Position numbers and translations under genes: made by a program | In this document: positions 6,644 to 13,705 of the stretch, one piece after another | Position numbering within the stretch: position 1 is the first letter of the stretch | Layout of the letters: each line of letters starts with the position of its first letter | The notes under the pieces: model-generated | Told to the model about the DNA's origin: nothing | What the model saw: only the letters and a program-made list of their open reading frames with translations | Database searches by the model: none | DNA from: a virus | Virus record (IMG/VR): IMGVR_UViG_3300031659_000079 | Span: 1 to 26,000 of that record | DNA: 26,000 nt | Strand: one strand, 5' to 3'

Positions 6644-7270
6644 ATGTTAGACTCGTTGATAAACAGAAGAATGGTATTATTTGTGTGGTGCGCGTATATA
6701 TTATCTCTGCACATGGTGCCGATATCGAAAGAACCAGTGACCATTGTTGCCGCCACCGAATTCGTTGGTCCGCCATTGCCGCAAGTCTTAATCGTTGAAG
6801 CACCTGTAGTCGTGCCCGAAACTCAATCTCCAAAAGATGTGCCATTGCAGGTTGTGGCATTCCCAGAACAATCAGTGCGTTATAAAACTGTGGATGTGTT
6901 TTGTCTAGCTAAGAACATCTATCACGAAGCAGGCATAGAACCAATGATAGGCAAATATGCAGTAGCGCAGATCACTATCAATCGCCTTCTAAGCAAAAAA
7001 CATCCCGACAGTATATGTGGAGTCGTGTTAGCTCGGTACCAGTTCTCGTGGGCCAATGACAAATATGCTCACTGGACTTGGCCGCGAGGAAAGAACTGGG
7101 AAGAGGCATACCGCATCGCGTTTAATGTACTAGAACACGATGAACGAGTGGTTGGATTAGAAGACTCTGACCACTATCATGCAGACTATGTAAATCCTAA
7201 TTGGTCTCGTAAAATGACAGAGGTTGCAACCATCGGTAGACATATTTTCTATTCAGGGAAATTAGATTAA
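6644..7270 (+). CDS. SleB/CwlJ-type cell-wall hydrolase (endolysin)
   Basis: 208 aa. A basic N-terminus and hydrophobic segment (residues about 9-27, RMVLFVWCAYILSLHMV) look like a signal-anchor, then a Pro/Val-rich linker to about 80. The hydrolase domain covers about 85-205: CLAKNIYHEAG (probable catalytic E95), YAVAQITINR, CGVV....QFSWAND, HYHADYVNPNW and IGRHIFY, all hallmarks of the Hydrolase_2 (SleB/CwlJ) family. Members cleave the glycan strand of peptidoglycan. With the anchor it could be exported by the host Sec system without a holin (SAR or signal-anchored endolysin type). Good AAAGGAG ribosome site. Confidence 0.85.
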   Translation: MLDSLINRRMVLFVWCAYILSLHMVPISKEPVTIVAATEFVGPPLPQVLIVEAPVVVPETQSPKDVPLQVVAFPEQSVRYKTVDVFCLAKNIYHEAGIEPMIGKYAVAQITINRLLSKKHPDSICGVVLARYQFSWANDKYAHWTWPRGKNWEEAYRIAFNVLEHDERVVGLEDSDHYHADYVNPNWSRKMTEVATIGRHIFYSGKLD

Positions 7271-7279
7271 AAAAAAGTC

Positions 7280-7308
7280 TTGACATAGGACACTTAATTT
7301 GTTATAAT
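7280..7308 (+). promoter_or_regulatory. sigma70-type promoter of the orphan RNA
   Basis: TTGACA (7280-7285), 17-nt spacer, TATAAT (7303-7308): a consensus-grade promoter just after the hydrolase stop. No coding gene follows until 7598, and that gene has a separate promoter, so this one appears dedicated to the structured region at about 7315-7521. Confidence 0.85.
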
Positions 7309-7309
7309 A

Positions 7310-7317
7310 TATAAATA
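7310..7317 (+). promoter_or_regulatory. T4-type late box TATAAATA fused to the promoter
   Basis: Exact TATAAATA starting two bases after the sigma70 -10 box. If functional, the same RNA could be made late in infection by the modified polymerase, with a start shifted about 9 nt downstream. The same arrangement occurs at the tmRNA gene. Confidence 0.55.
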
Positions 7318-7521
7318 GAAACACTGATGAAGACCTGAGTAAGTCTCTATCATCTACTTTTTAAACTTCTCCGAGTCATCTCTCAAAGCGTTTTAGTGAC
7401 TCGTTAAACCCTGAGCATGGCAAACTGCTCCGAGGCGCGCACCCGAAAGGTAAATTCAGGTGCTGTTAGCGACTCGATCGGAGGGTCCTGGGCATGACCG
7501 GTCATAAACTGCCTTTCTTTA
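7315..7521 (+). ncRNA. orphan structured noncoding RNA, about 200 nt
   Basis: No supported ORF. Helices readable by eye: a 9-bp hairpin with a 3-nt bulge (7326-7334 with 7343-7346 and 7350-7354); a 7-bp hairpin CGAGTCA/TGACTCG (7372-7378 with 7397-7403); GAGCA/TGCTC (7413-7417 with 7426-7430); GCACC/GGTGC (7439-7443 with 7459-7463); and CTCCGA/TCGGAG (7428-7433 with 7478-7483) closing over the last. The end has a GGCA...TGCC hairpin containing a 12-bp palindrome (7494-7505) followed by TTTCTTT, resembling a terminator. It is bounded by its own promoters and by an independent promoter for the next gene. No motif of tmRNA, RNase P, SRP, 6S or a named riboswitch was recognised. Ends are approximate. 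Confidence 0.6.
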
Positions 7522-7538
7522 TTCTACCTAAATACTAC

Positions 7539-7567
7539 TTGACACAGGCATCTTTTTGTGTCATAAT
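7539..7567 (+). promoter_or_regulatory. sigma70-type promoter of the glycosyltransferase block
   Basis: TTGACA (7539-7544), 17-nt spacer, CATAAT (7562-7567). About 30 nt upstream of the ATG at 7598, which has GTGGAG as ribosome site. Confidence 0.8.
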
Positions 7568-7597
7568 GTATCTGTACTATGAACATGTGGAGAATAT

Positions 7598-7954
7598 ATG
7601 TCAGACGAAACACCTAAACCAGAAGTAAAAGAAAGCGCAGGATATGAAAATTTTCTTGGGCAGAAATCAAAAGAGTATGAAGCACCTTCTCTGTCCGATG
7701 TACTTGGATTTGATGCAGAGGATGTACGCGGCGGGGTCAATCCAGTTAAAGACCATTGGATTGATATGCCAGAGTATGAGCATAAGAAAGATGCTGGTCC
7801 GCACAAGACTATCTATGTACATTTTCGTACTGAAGAAGAGTACCAAGAATTTGCCAAGCTGATTGAACAGGGGCTCACCAAGAAGACGAAGAGTATCTGG
7901 TATCCTAAACTCGACAAGACCGCGAACTCGCTGTTACGTTGGATGGAAGATTAA
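7598..7954 (+). CDS. conserved phage protein beside DNA-modifying glycosyltransferases
   Basis: 118 aa, soluble and acidic at the N-terminus. The C-terminal part carries KDHWIDMPEYEHKKD, IYVHFRTEEEYQEFAKLI and TKKTKSIWYPKLD, a pattern I associate with a small phage family (HWxxMPEY...TxKTKSIWYP) that often lies near ParB-like or glycosyltransferase genes. Function not established. It overlaps the next gene by one base (TAATG), so it is probably translated with it. Co-location suggests a role in DNA modification, but this is inference. Confidence 0.7.
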   Translation: MSDETPKPEVKESAGYENFLGQKSKEYEAPSLSDVLGFDAEDVRGGVNPVKDHWIDMPEYEHKKDAGPHKTIYVHFRTEEEYQEFAKLIEQGLTKKTKSIWYPKLDKTANSLLRWMED

Positions 7955-8823
7955 TGGTTGACAAAATTTTCATACCAACATGTAATCGAGTAGACTCTCA
8001 GATTACATATGACAATCTCCCTGATGTACTTAAAGAGAAAGTCTGTATGGTTGTGCAAGCATGGGAGCGTGATCAATACACATACCCATGTGAGTATATG
8101 GTGCTACCCGATACTGATGAGTATCATTTTTCTCATTACTATTGTATGGCAAAGACCCGCAAATTAATCTATGAAGCTGGTCAAGATATGACCTATGCGG
8201 TAATAGATGATGACTTGCTGTTCGGTAGGCGCAATGCGAAATATTGGAATGGTGGCGAATCGACTCAAGAAATGTCCAAGCGAAAGTGTACACACGATGA
8301 CACACTGGAAATGTTCGACCGCTACGATGAATGGCTTGATGTTCCTGGAGTTACTATATGTGGATGTGGGCATGACGAGAATGCGCCAAGTGGCAGAGAG
8401 TTTGCCACGAACACATCTTTGGGTAGTGCATTGTGGATTAATGGTAAGGATTTCAAGGATGAATTGCCCGACCTCGATCTTGTTAATGTAAGAATCGGAG
8501 AAGACACATACTTCATATTGCAGATGTTAAGTAGAGGCTACGGCAACCGAGTAAGCCAAGAGTTTATCTTTTACAACCAATCTGTCAAAAAGAAGAAACT
8601 TATTAAGAGCGACATATGGGATACTCAATCATTTGAAGATACCCATCGCGACCATAAATATATTGCGAGTAAGTTCCCTGACACATTTAAGATTCTATAT
8701 GATGAAAATGGTGAGAGAGTCAAGGGCGGCTTCAGGAATTGTGGTAAGTTAAGTATTATGTGGACAAAGACATTTAAGCCAAAGACAGTTTCACTTGAGG
8801 AATTATTTAATGACCAACAGTAA
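7954..8823 (+). CDS. GT-A-like glycosyltransferase, probably DNA-base modifying
   Basis: 289 aa from ATG 7954 (MVDKIFIPTCNRVDSQ), which overlaps the upstream stop; an in-frame ATG at 7939 lies inside that gene. The N-terminus IFIPTCNRVDSQITYDNL is the nucleotide-sugar-binding start of a GT-A fold. YAVIDDDLLFGRRN (DDD at 85-87) is the expected DxD-type metal/sugar site. A later IGEDTYFILQMLSRGY fits the ED-containing acceptor helix. Followed immediately by a TET-associated-type glycosyltransferase, which suggests both act on hypermodified DNA bases. Acceptor and sugar cannot be told. Confidence 0.7.
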   Translation: MVDKIFIPTCNRVDSQITYDNLPDVLKEKVCMVVQAWERDQYTYPCEYMVLPDTDEYHFSHYYCMAKTRKLIYEAGQDMTYAVIDDDLLFGRRNAKYWNGGESTQEMSKRKCTHDDTLEMFDRYDEWLDVPGVTICGCGHDENAPSGREFATNTSLGSALWINGKDFKDELPDLDLVNVRIGEDTYFILQMLSRGYGNRVSQEFIFYNQSVKKKKLIKSDIWDTQSFEDTHRDHKYIASKFPDTFKILYDENGERVKGGFRNCGKLSIMWTKTFKPKTVSLEELFNDQQ

Positions 8824-9745
8824 ATATCCGATTTACATAATTTCAAAGGGTAGACAAGAATCAATGTTTACCTCTCGCTCCCTAGCTAGAATGAATGTAC
8901 CACATTTCATAGCAATTGAGCCACAAGATTATGATGCATATGTTATAGCACTGAAAGAGTTTAGCTTGCAGGCGGTTGTTACGCTGCTGGTCTTGCCCTT
9001 CAGTAATCATGGTGATGGTCCAGGGCGCGCCCGTAATTGGTGTTGGGATCATTCAATCGAAAATGGATACGATGCACACTGGGTGTTGGATGATAATATT
9101 CAGGACTTCTATCGCTTCAATAACAACATTCGGATACGAGTAGGATCAGGTGTGTTCTTCCGAGTAATGGAGAAGTTCTTTGACCGATACGACAACATTT
9201 ATATTGCTGGTCCTCAGTATAGGTTTTTTATTGCGCCTAATCAGAGCTATCCACCGTTCGTCACCAATACTCGTATTTACTCTTGTCTTCTTATTCGCAA
9301 CGATTGTAAGCACAGATGGCGTGGACGGTATAATGAGGATACCGACATCTGTTTACGAGTCCTTAAAGACGGAGATTGCACAGTCCAATTCAATGCATTC
9401 TTGCAAGGAAAAGTAGCAACTCAAACCGTGAAGGGTGGTAACTCAACTGAATTCTACCACAAGGAGGGTCAAGAAGAAGGCATGACTGAAGAAGAAGTAG
9501 CCACGAAGGTTGCTGAATCTGGTGAGAGATATAATGTCAAGGGAACTATAAACAAGTCTCAGATGCTAGAGGACATGCATCCTGATGTCGCTAGAGTCGT
9601 GTGGAGATACGGTAGATGGCATCACTATGTTGATTACTCATCATTCAAGAAGAACAAGTTGATACGCAAAGAAGGTGTGCCGTTGATACGAGGAGTGAAT
9701 GAATATAATATGAAATTAGTTACATTAACTGAAAAAATTACTTGA
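8810..9745 (+). CDS. TET-associated-type glycosyltransferase (TAGT-like)
   Basis: 311 aa from ATG 8810, overlapping the previous gene by 14 nt, with GAGG upstream. Motifs in order: YPIYIISKGRQES (about 6-18), VPHFIAIEPQDYDAY (30-44), LPFSNHGDGPGRARNWCWDHS (62-82), HWVLDDNIQDFYRFN (90-104, DDN as metal/sugar site), TRIYSCLLIRND, RWRGRYNEDTDICLRVLKDG and KGGNSTEFY. These match the glycosyltransferase family found next to TET/JBP dioxygenases in phages, thought to add sugars to modified DNA bases. No dioxygenase is visible in this window, so the substrate base must be made elsewhere in the genome or differ. Confidence 0.85.
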   Translation: MTNSKYPIYIISKGRQESMFTSRSLARMNVPHFIAIEPQDYDAYVIALKEFSLQAVVTLLVLPFSNHGDGPGRARNWCWDHSIENGYDAHWVLDDNIQDFYRFNNNIRIRVGSGVFFRVMEKFFDRYDNIYIAGPQYRFFIAPNQSYPPFVTNTRIYSCLLIRNDCKHRWRGRYNEDTDICLRVLKDGDCTVQFNAFLQGKVATQTVKGGNSTEFYHKEGQEEGMTEEEVATKVAESGERYNVKGTINKSQMLEDMHPDVARVVWRYGRWHHYVDYSSFKKNKLIRKEGVPLIRGVNEYNMKLVTLTEKIT

Positions 9746-9770
9746 CACCAAGCGTAAAACCAGCTATACT
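9742..9770 (+). promoter_or_regulatory. sigma70-type promoter
   Basis: TTGACA (9742-9747), 17-nt spacer, TATACT (9765-9770). It starts within the stop region of the glycosyltransferase and leaves an A/T-rich leader of about 67 nt before the ATG at 9844, with AGGAAA as ribosome site. Confidence 0.8.
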
Positions 9771-9843
9771 ATATGTGTAAGTTGATAATCTAATGATACT
9801 TGCTTAATTAAACTTTAAAAACTAGATAGGAAACTATAATATT

Positions 9844-10131
9844 ATGACCGTTACAATTAAAAACAGCAAAACTACAACAAAAACTGCAACAAAGTCAAGC
9901 CGTGTATTGGGTGCGTTACAGGCAGGTGAAGCCTTAACCGCGAAGCAAATCAAGTCTCGCTTTGGTGTAGGCAATGCTCGTGCATTGGTATCGAACCTTC
10001 GCATGACTGGTTATTCTGTGTACGGCAATGCCCGCACGAATAGCAAGGGTGAGACCAAGACTTTTTATCGCTTGGGTCAACCATCACGCGCAGTTGTTGC
10101 TGCTGGATATCGCGCTCTTGCTAGTGCGTAA
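9844..10131 (+). CDS. small winged-helix-like DNA-binding protein
   Basis: 95 aa, basic. A Lys/Thr-rich N-terminus is followed by RVLGALQAGEALTAKQIKSR and the FGVGNARALVSNLRMTGYSV segment, reading as helix, turn and recognition helix, then a wing (YGNARTNSKGETKTFYRLG). It ends SRAVVAAGYRALASA. Very similar-looking small proteins are abundant in marine T4-like and other marine phages. Likely sequence-specific or architectural DNA binding; target unknown. It is transcribed alone, between its own promoter and a strong terminator, which implies high independent expression. Confidence 0.8.
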   Translation: MTVTIKNSKTTTKTATKSSRVLGALQAGEALTAKQIKSRFGVGNARALVSNLRMTGYSVYGNARTNSKGETKTFYRLGQPSRAVVAAGYRALASA

Positions 10132-10160
10132 GTATGTGAAATGATATCAGATTGATATCC

Positions 10161-10191
10161 GAGAGGGGCGTTAATAGCGTCCCTCTTTTTT
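10161..10191 (+). terminator. rho-independent terminator between convergent genes
   Basis: A 10-bp stem (10161-10170 with 10178-10187, two G-U pairs), 7-nt loop, and run of T to 10191. It ends the transcript of the DNA-binding gene and lies just before the end of the minus-strand gene at 10196. Confidence 0.85.
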
Positions 10192-10195
10192 GGTC

Positions 10196-11104
10196 TTAAA
10201 CCATCTCTGATATTTTACGACTGCCCAATGGTTGTATTGCGAATCTTGCCCCGACAACTCCAAAGTTATTTCGATCACCCTTATACATTGCCATCAATAC
10301 TGGCTCAAACTCCCTTTGCATCTCTTCACCATTAAAGTGGACATGATTAGATTTGAACTGATAGCTTTTGCCTCGCTCTTCTAACATCACTGGACCCTGG
10401 ATCAATATACTAACATTCTGTTGACCCAGTACTTTCCCATAGTCTACTCCATAGACACTCATGTTCTTTAGATTTTTGTCTTTAATCTTTCGTGCAACTG
10501 TTGTTGCTCGTGGAATTCTACCCTCAAACTTCTCCGATACATCCTTGGCAAATTGTTTAATCTCATTATGATTTTTCATTGCTGCTTCAGTCATGCCTCC
10601 CCACTGTTGGAAGTCCTTCGCTGTTCTGCCATCTTTATGGGATATCCATACACGCTCTTTGCCATCATTATCAACTAAATGGAAATCTGACTTGGGTGTG
10701 CCGGGAGTTGTTGCAGCACCCGCGATATTGTATGTCTTGTTACCCACTCGGATTGGCACCGTCGCGCTACTTAGTTTATTCTTCAACTTCGAAATCTGTT
10801 CTTGTAGGCTAGTCAATTGTATGTCTTCTTTGGTAGTTCCAAAGCCAGCACCCTTGCCACCAAACTCCGATGTCTTTTCTAGTTTACCAAAAGCATATTG
10901 ATTACCCTTTGTATCCAATAATCCAATCTTATTCAGAGTAGCCGAATCGCCTTTCTTGACAGCATTGATGATGGCATTGTTTGGGACAAGTTTTACTTTT
11001 GTCCCACCATTCATCTCAAACAACTCATTACCCTCATACTTGCGAAGGAATATTTTAGTGCGCCAATCGTATTTGAATAATTCTGTTGCTGTCAGACTCG
11101 ACAT
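10196..11104 (-). CDS. conserved marine-phage protein of unknown function, 302 aa
   Basis: Last gene of the 14645-10196 minus block. Recognisable segments: WRTKIFLRKYEGNELF, GKGAGFGTTKED, a short helical stretch (TSLQEQISKLKNKL), then PVRV-like strands and TPKSDFHLVDNDGKERVWISHKDG. The last, with an Asp followed by W-I-S-H-K, could be a variant PD-(D/E)XK nuclease core, and QQWGGM follows. Proteins with SDF...VWISHK...FQQWGG occur in cyanophages and related phages and are generally annotated as hypothetical or nuclease-like. The ATG at 11104 follows a GCGGGG-containing leader. Moderately sure of conservation, unsure of activity. Confidence 0.65.
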   Translation of the reverse strand: MSSLTATELFKYDWRTKIFLRKYEGNELFEMNGGTKVKLVPNNAIINAVKKGDSATLNKIGLLDTKGNQYAFGKLEKTSEFGGKGAGFGTTKEDIQLTSLQEQISKLKNKLSSATVPIRVGNKTYNIAGAATTPGTPKSDFHLVDNDGKERVWISHKDGRTAKDFQQWGGMTEAAMKNHNEIKQFAKDVSEKFEGRIPRATTVARKIKDKNLKNMSVYGVDYGKVLGQQNVSILIQGPVMLEERGKSYQFKSNHVHFNGEEMQREFEPVLMAMYKGDRNNFGVVGARFAIQPLGSRKISEMV

Positions 11105-11107
11105 TGT

Positions 11108-11584
11108 TTATTGCCCCGCTAGTGGATTTTCTAATGCTTCTTCAATTGATGTTCTGATAGAATTGCGAATATCAGTAAGTTCTTTTGAGGTGTCTCGTTC
11201 TAGTTGATACACTCGTTTGTCCGAACTTCTTACGTCCGAGAATAAACTTTGTAAGTCACCATCGATTCTATTTATGCTCTCCCGCATCACGGTAGATGTG
11301 TTATTAAACGCACCAATCTCTGTTCCTAGTGCATCTATAGTAGACTCTGATGCACTAATACTAGTATTCTGACTCTCTATAGTTTCATGCAATACAGCCA
11401 AATCTAGATTTATGTCCGTTAAGTCTGGTGCCTCATACTCGGTTATCATGACTTTCATATCCATGTAATCTTTGTATATCTCGAATCCTCCATACAATGC
11501 ACCCACAGTTGTTGATAATGCCATTACTACCGCGAGCATTTTTCCGCCCTTGAATGAGATTCCGCCGATTTCTACTTCTGCCAT
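11108..11584 (-). CDS. membrane-anchored coiled-coil protein, 158 aa
   Basis: One N-terminal hydrophobic segment at about 15-36 (MLAVVMALSTTVGALYGGFEI), then a mostly helical remainder with heptad-like ESQNTSISASESTIDALGTE and DLQSLFSDVRSSDKRVYQLE stretches, ending LENPLAGQ. AGAGGA is a clear ribosome site. The layout suggests an inner-membrane protein with a long periplasmic or cytoplasmic coiled coil. It is made with two exported proteins, so envelope interaction is plausible. No family recognised. Confidence 0.65.
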   Translation of the reverse strand: MAEVEIGGISFKGGKMLAVVMALSTTVGALYGGFEIYKDYMDMKVMITEYEAPDLTDINLDLAVLHETIESQNTSISASESTIDALGTEIGAFNNTSTVMRESINRIDGDLQSLFSDVRSSDKRVYQLERDTSKELTDIRNSIRTSIEEALENPLAGQ

Positions 11585-11596
11585 TTTACTATCCTC

Positions 11597-13705
11597 TTAT
11601 TTGTATTGGGATCTTATCATTGTCTGCATAATGCCGTGACTTTTACTGAAAAGATTGTAATGAGTTGTTGTGTTATCTGATATTTCTACGCCAGAGTACA
11701 CCTGTTCGTCTTGGTATATCACTGAAGTGTATTGTAGTGTTGTATAGTATGCATCAAGATTTGCACCAGATGCTAGTACAGATAATGCAAGCATTTGCCC
11801 AGATGCTGCGGCGTTAGAGTCTTCCATGTTTTGGACTCGGGTGGACTCGGCTATTCTCTCAGCAAGAGATGGTGCCTTCGGCACTTCCACCACTGCTTGC
11901 TCAGTGATAGTCTCTGATATCGAAAATCCTATAGGTGCCGAGTCTCCCAGTGCGATATTTTGCTGCATATCCTGGCTATTTTGTGTAAATTGTTCATTTT
12001 GAGTACCAGTTTCAGTACCAATACCGATTTGGCCCGTCATGGCACCGAACCCACCCACATCTGACGCGAAAAATTGCTGTTCGGCACTACTAAATGATGA
12101 ATCACCACCGAAGTAGTTGCCACCAGAGCCGCTACCATCCGAGTTATTGTAGCTGCCAGAGGACTGACTACCACTCGAACTCACACTTGCAGCCTCAGCA
12201 TTGCGTACTAGTTCGCTTGATTCACGGACAGAAATCGATATTGCTCGGTTGTTACGCCTCGAACCAATGATTTTCTTCTCTTGCACTACGGTACCGAGTT
12301 TTTCTTCTAGTGATTCTTCTAGTGGATCAAGAACGGCAACCGATTCGAGTTCCTTTTCTATTGACTCTTCTTCTAAGAACTCTTCCTCGAAAATGTCAGT
12401 GATTTTCATATCATCTAGGAGAATTTTTTTCTCTTCCTCGGCAAATACATCTACCATTTCACCGGCAGCTTTTGCTACTTGCTCGACTGATATTTCGCCA
12501 TCGGCGCTGATTGCATCGGCTGGTGAAAAGGGCAGTGCTGAATAAACTTCCTCTGGTGGTCCAACTGTCTCAGCGTATCCGTTTCCTCCACCAATTGCAC
12601 TGCCTCCGCCAAAGTCGAGAATAGCTGCGCCTAGTGGATCAAGTCCAGGTGCACCGATGTTAGTATATCCTTGATTGGGATCTTCTTGACCATTGGGTCC
12701 AGAGAACGGAGATTCTTCTTTAAATTGACCATCGTCCATAGAAGGATCTGAATTTTTGTCTGGTTCACCAGTGTTCTGATTATCATATGGTGCATCCTTT
12801 TTATCAGTTTCTGCCATCGCAATTGCTGCGGAATATCCAGTACACGAAGGCGAAAATAGAGGATCAAGTGTACATTGATCATCAATATATGCTTGCCCGT
12901 ATCCATCACATGAGGTATCATATAGGGAGTTGATTGAACATTGTTGCGCTAGATATGCAGCTTCATAACCAGAACATGTAGGCGATGATAGTGGATCAGA
13001 TGAGCATGGATCGTAGACTGTCTCGGTTATAGTGCCATCTGGACTTACTTCCCAGTCTTGGATATTCACGCCTGTTGTTACTTGAGTACCATATTCAATC
13101 AGAGGCTGATATTGATTAATCTCACCAGCTTGCACATCACCCGTTATTCCTGTCCATACAGTTGATGTGTTTATATTAGTGTCACCATATGTGGTTAATA
13201 TTTGACCAGACTGTTGTAATTCAAGTCCAAAATCACTATATCTAGCACCGCCCTCTTGTTGTTCCGCATTACCATAGATTGAGTAGTATTCAACCATGTT
13301 ACTCCATCGATATTTCTGATAGTCTGATCCTGAATCAATGAAATATTTTGTTGTATCATCGGGAGCGATATCAGACCACAATGGAGCTACCATGTAACTG
13401 AAAGCCTGTGCATTTAGATTGCCGAGATTGTATGCATCCCATGCAGACTGTGGATTCCAGTTCTTTGGAGCGCAATACATGTTTGCAGGATTACAGCCTG
13501 TGCCCGCAGTAGGATCAAACAATCCCACCACTCCATTATCATACATTATTGAGTGAGTGAATACTTGCCCATATAGTGGAAAGCCAAAGTTCAGTGGAAC
13601 GTAGACATACGAATCGTCCACTATAATAACTTCTACTTCATCGGCTGTTGCTTCACCAAAACATAATAATAAGCCGATCAGTAAACTACTTACAAGTTTT
13701 TTCAT
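11597..13705 (-). CDS. large exported protein with Cys repeats
   Basis: 702 aa from ATG 13705 (MKKLVSSLLIGLLLCFGEAT, a signal peptide); a GTG at 13720 would add five residues. Residues about 25-230 form a beta-rich extracellular domain (VPLNFGFPLYGQVFTH, MVAPLWSDIAP) resembling a nidogen-like domain. About 230-300 hold three tandem modules of the form C...DPL.SPTCSGY.AAY..QC. Then a low-complexity acidic and Gly/Ser region and a C-terminal segment with SLAERIAESTRVQ and a helical, mixed end. Predicted to be secreted or surface-exposed rather than a classic tail fibre. The frame overlaps the end of the upstream gene, so expression is coupled. It might bind host or neighbouring cells; that is inference. 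Confidence 0.7.
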   Translation of the reverse strand: MKKLVSSLLIGLLLCFGEATADEVEVIIVDDSYVYVPLNFGFPLYGQVFTHSIMYDNGVVGLFDPTAGTGCNPANMYCAPKNWNPQSAWDAYNLGNLNAQAFSYMVAPLWSDIAPDDTTKYFIDSGSDYQKYRWSNMVEYYSIYGNAEQQEGGARYSDFGLELQQSGQILTTYGDTNINTSTVWTGITGDVQAGEINQYQPLIEYGTQVTTGVNIQDWEVSPDGTITETVYDPCSSDPLSSPTCSGYEAAYLAQQCSINSLYDTSCDGYGQAYIDDQCTLDPLFSPSCTGYSAAIAMAETDKKDAPYDNQNTGEPDKNSDPSMDDGQFKEESPFSGPNGQEDPNQGYTNIGAPGLDPLGAAILDFGGGSAIGGGNGYAETVGPPEEVYSALPFSPADAISADGEISVEQVAKAAGEMVDVFAEEEKKILLDDMKITDIFEEEFLEEESIEKELESVAVLDPLEESLEEKLGTVVQEKKIIGSRRNNRAISISVRESSELVRNAEAASVSSSGSQSSGSYNNSDGSGSGGNYFGGDSSFSSAEQQFFASDVGGFGAMTGQIGIGTETGTQNEQFTQNSQDMQQNIALGDSAPIGFSISETITEQAVVEVPKAPSLAERIAESTRVQNMEDSNAAASGQMLALSVLASGANLDAYYTTLQYTSVIYQDEQVYSGVEISDNTTTHYNLFSKSHGIMQTMIRSQYK

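Noticed and set aside
7321-7354. CTGATGA followed by a stem, recalling a hammerhead ribozyme core
   Set aside because: The GAAA box after stem II and a cleavage-site stem are absent, so the catalytic core is incomplete.
7439-7485. Loose resemblance to part of a cobalamin riboswitch
   Set aside because: The B12-box and other invariant segments are missing, and the downstream gene has its own promoter, so a leader riboswitch is unlikely.
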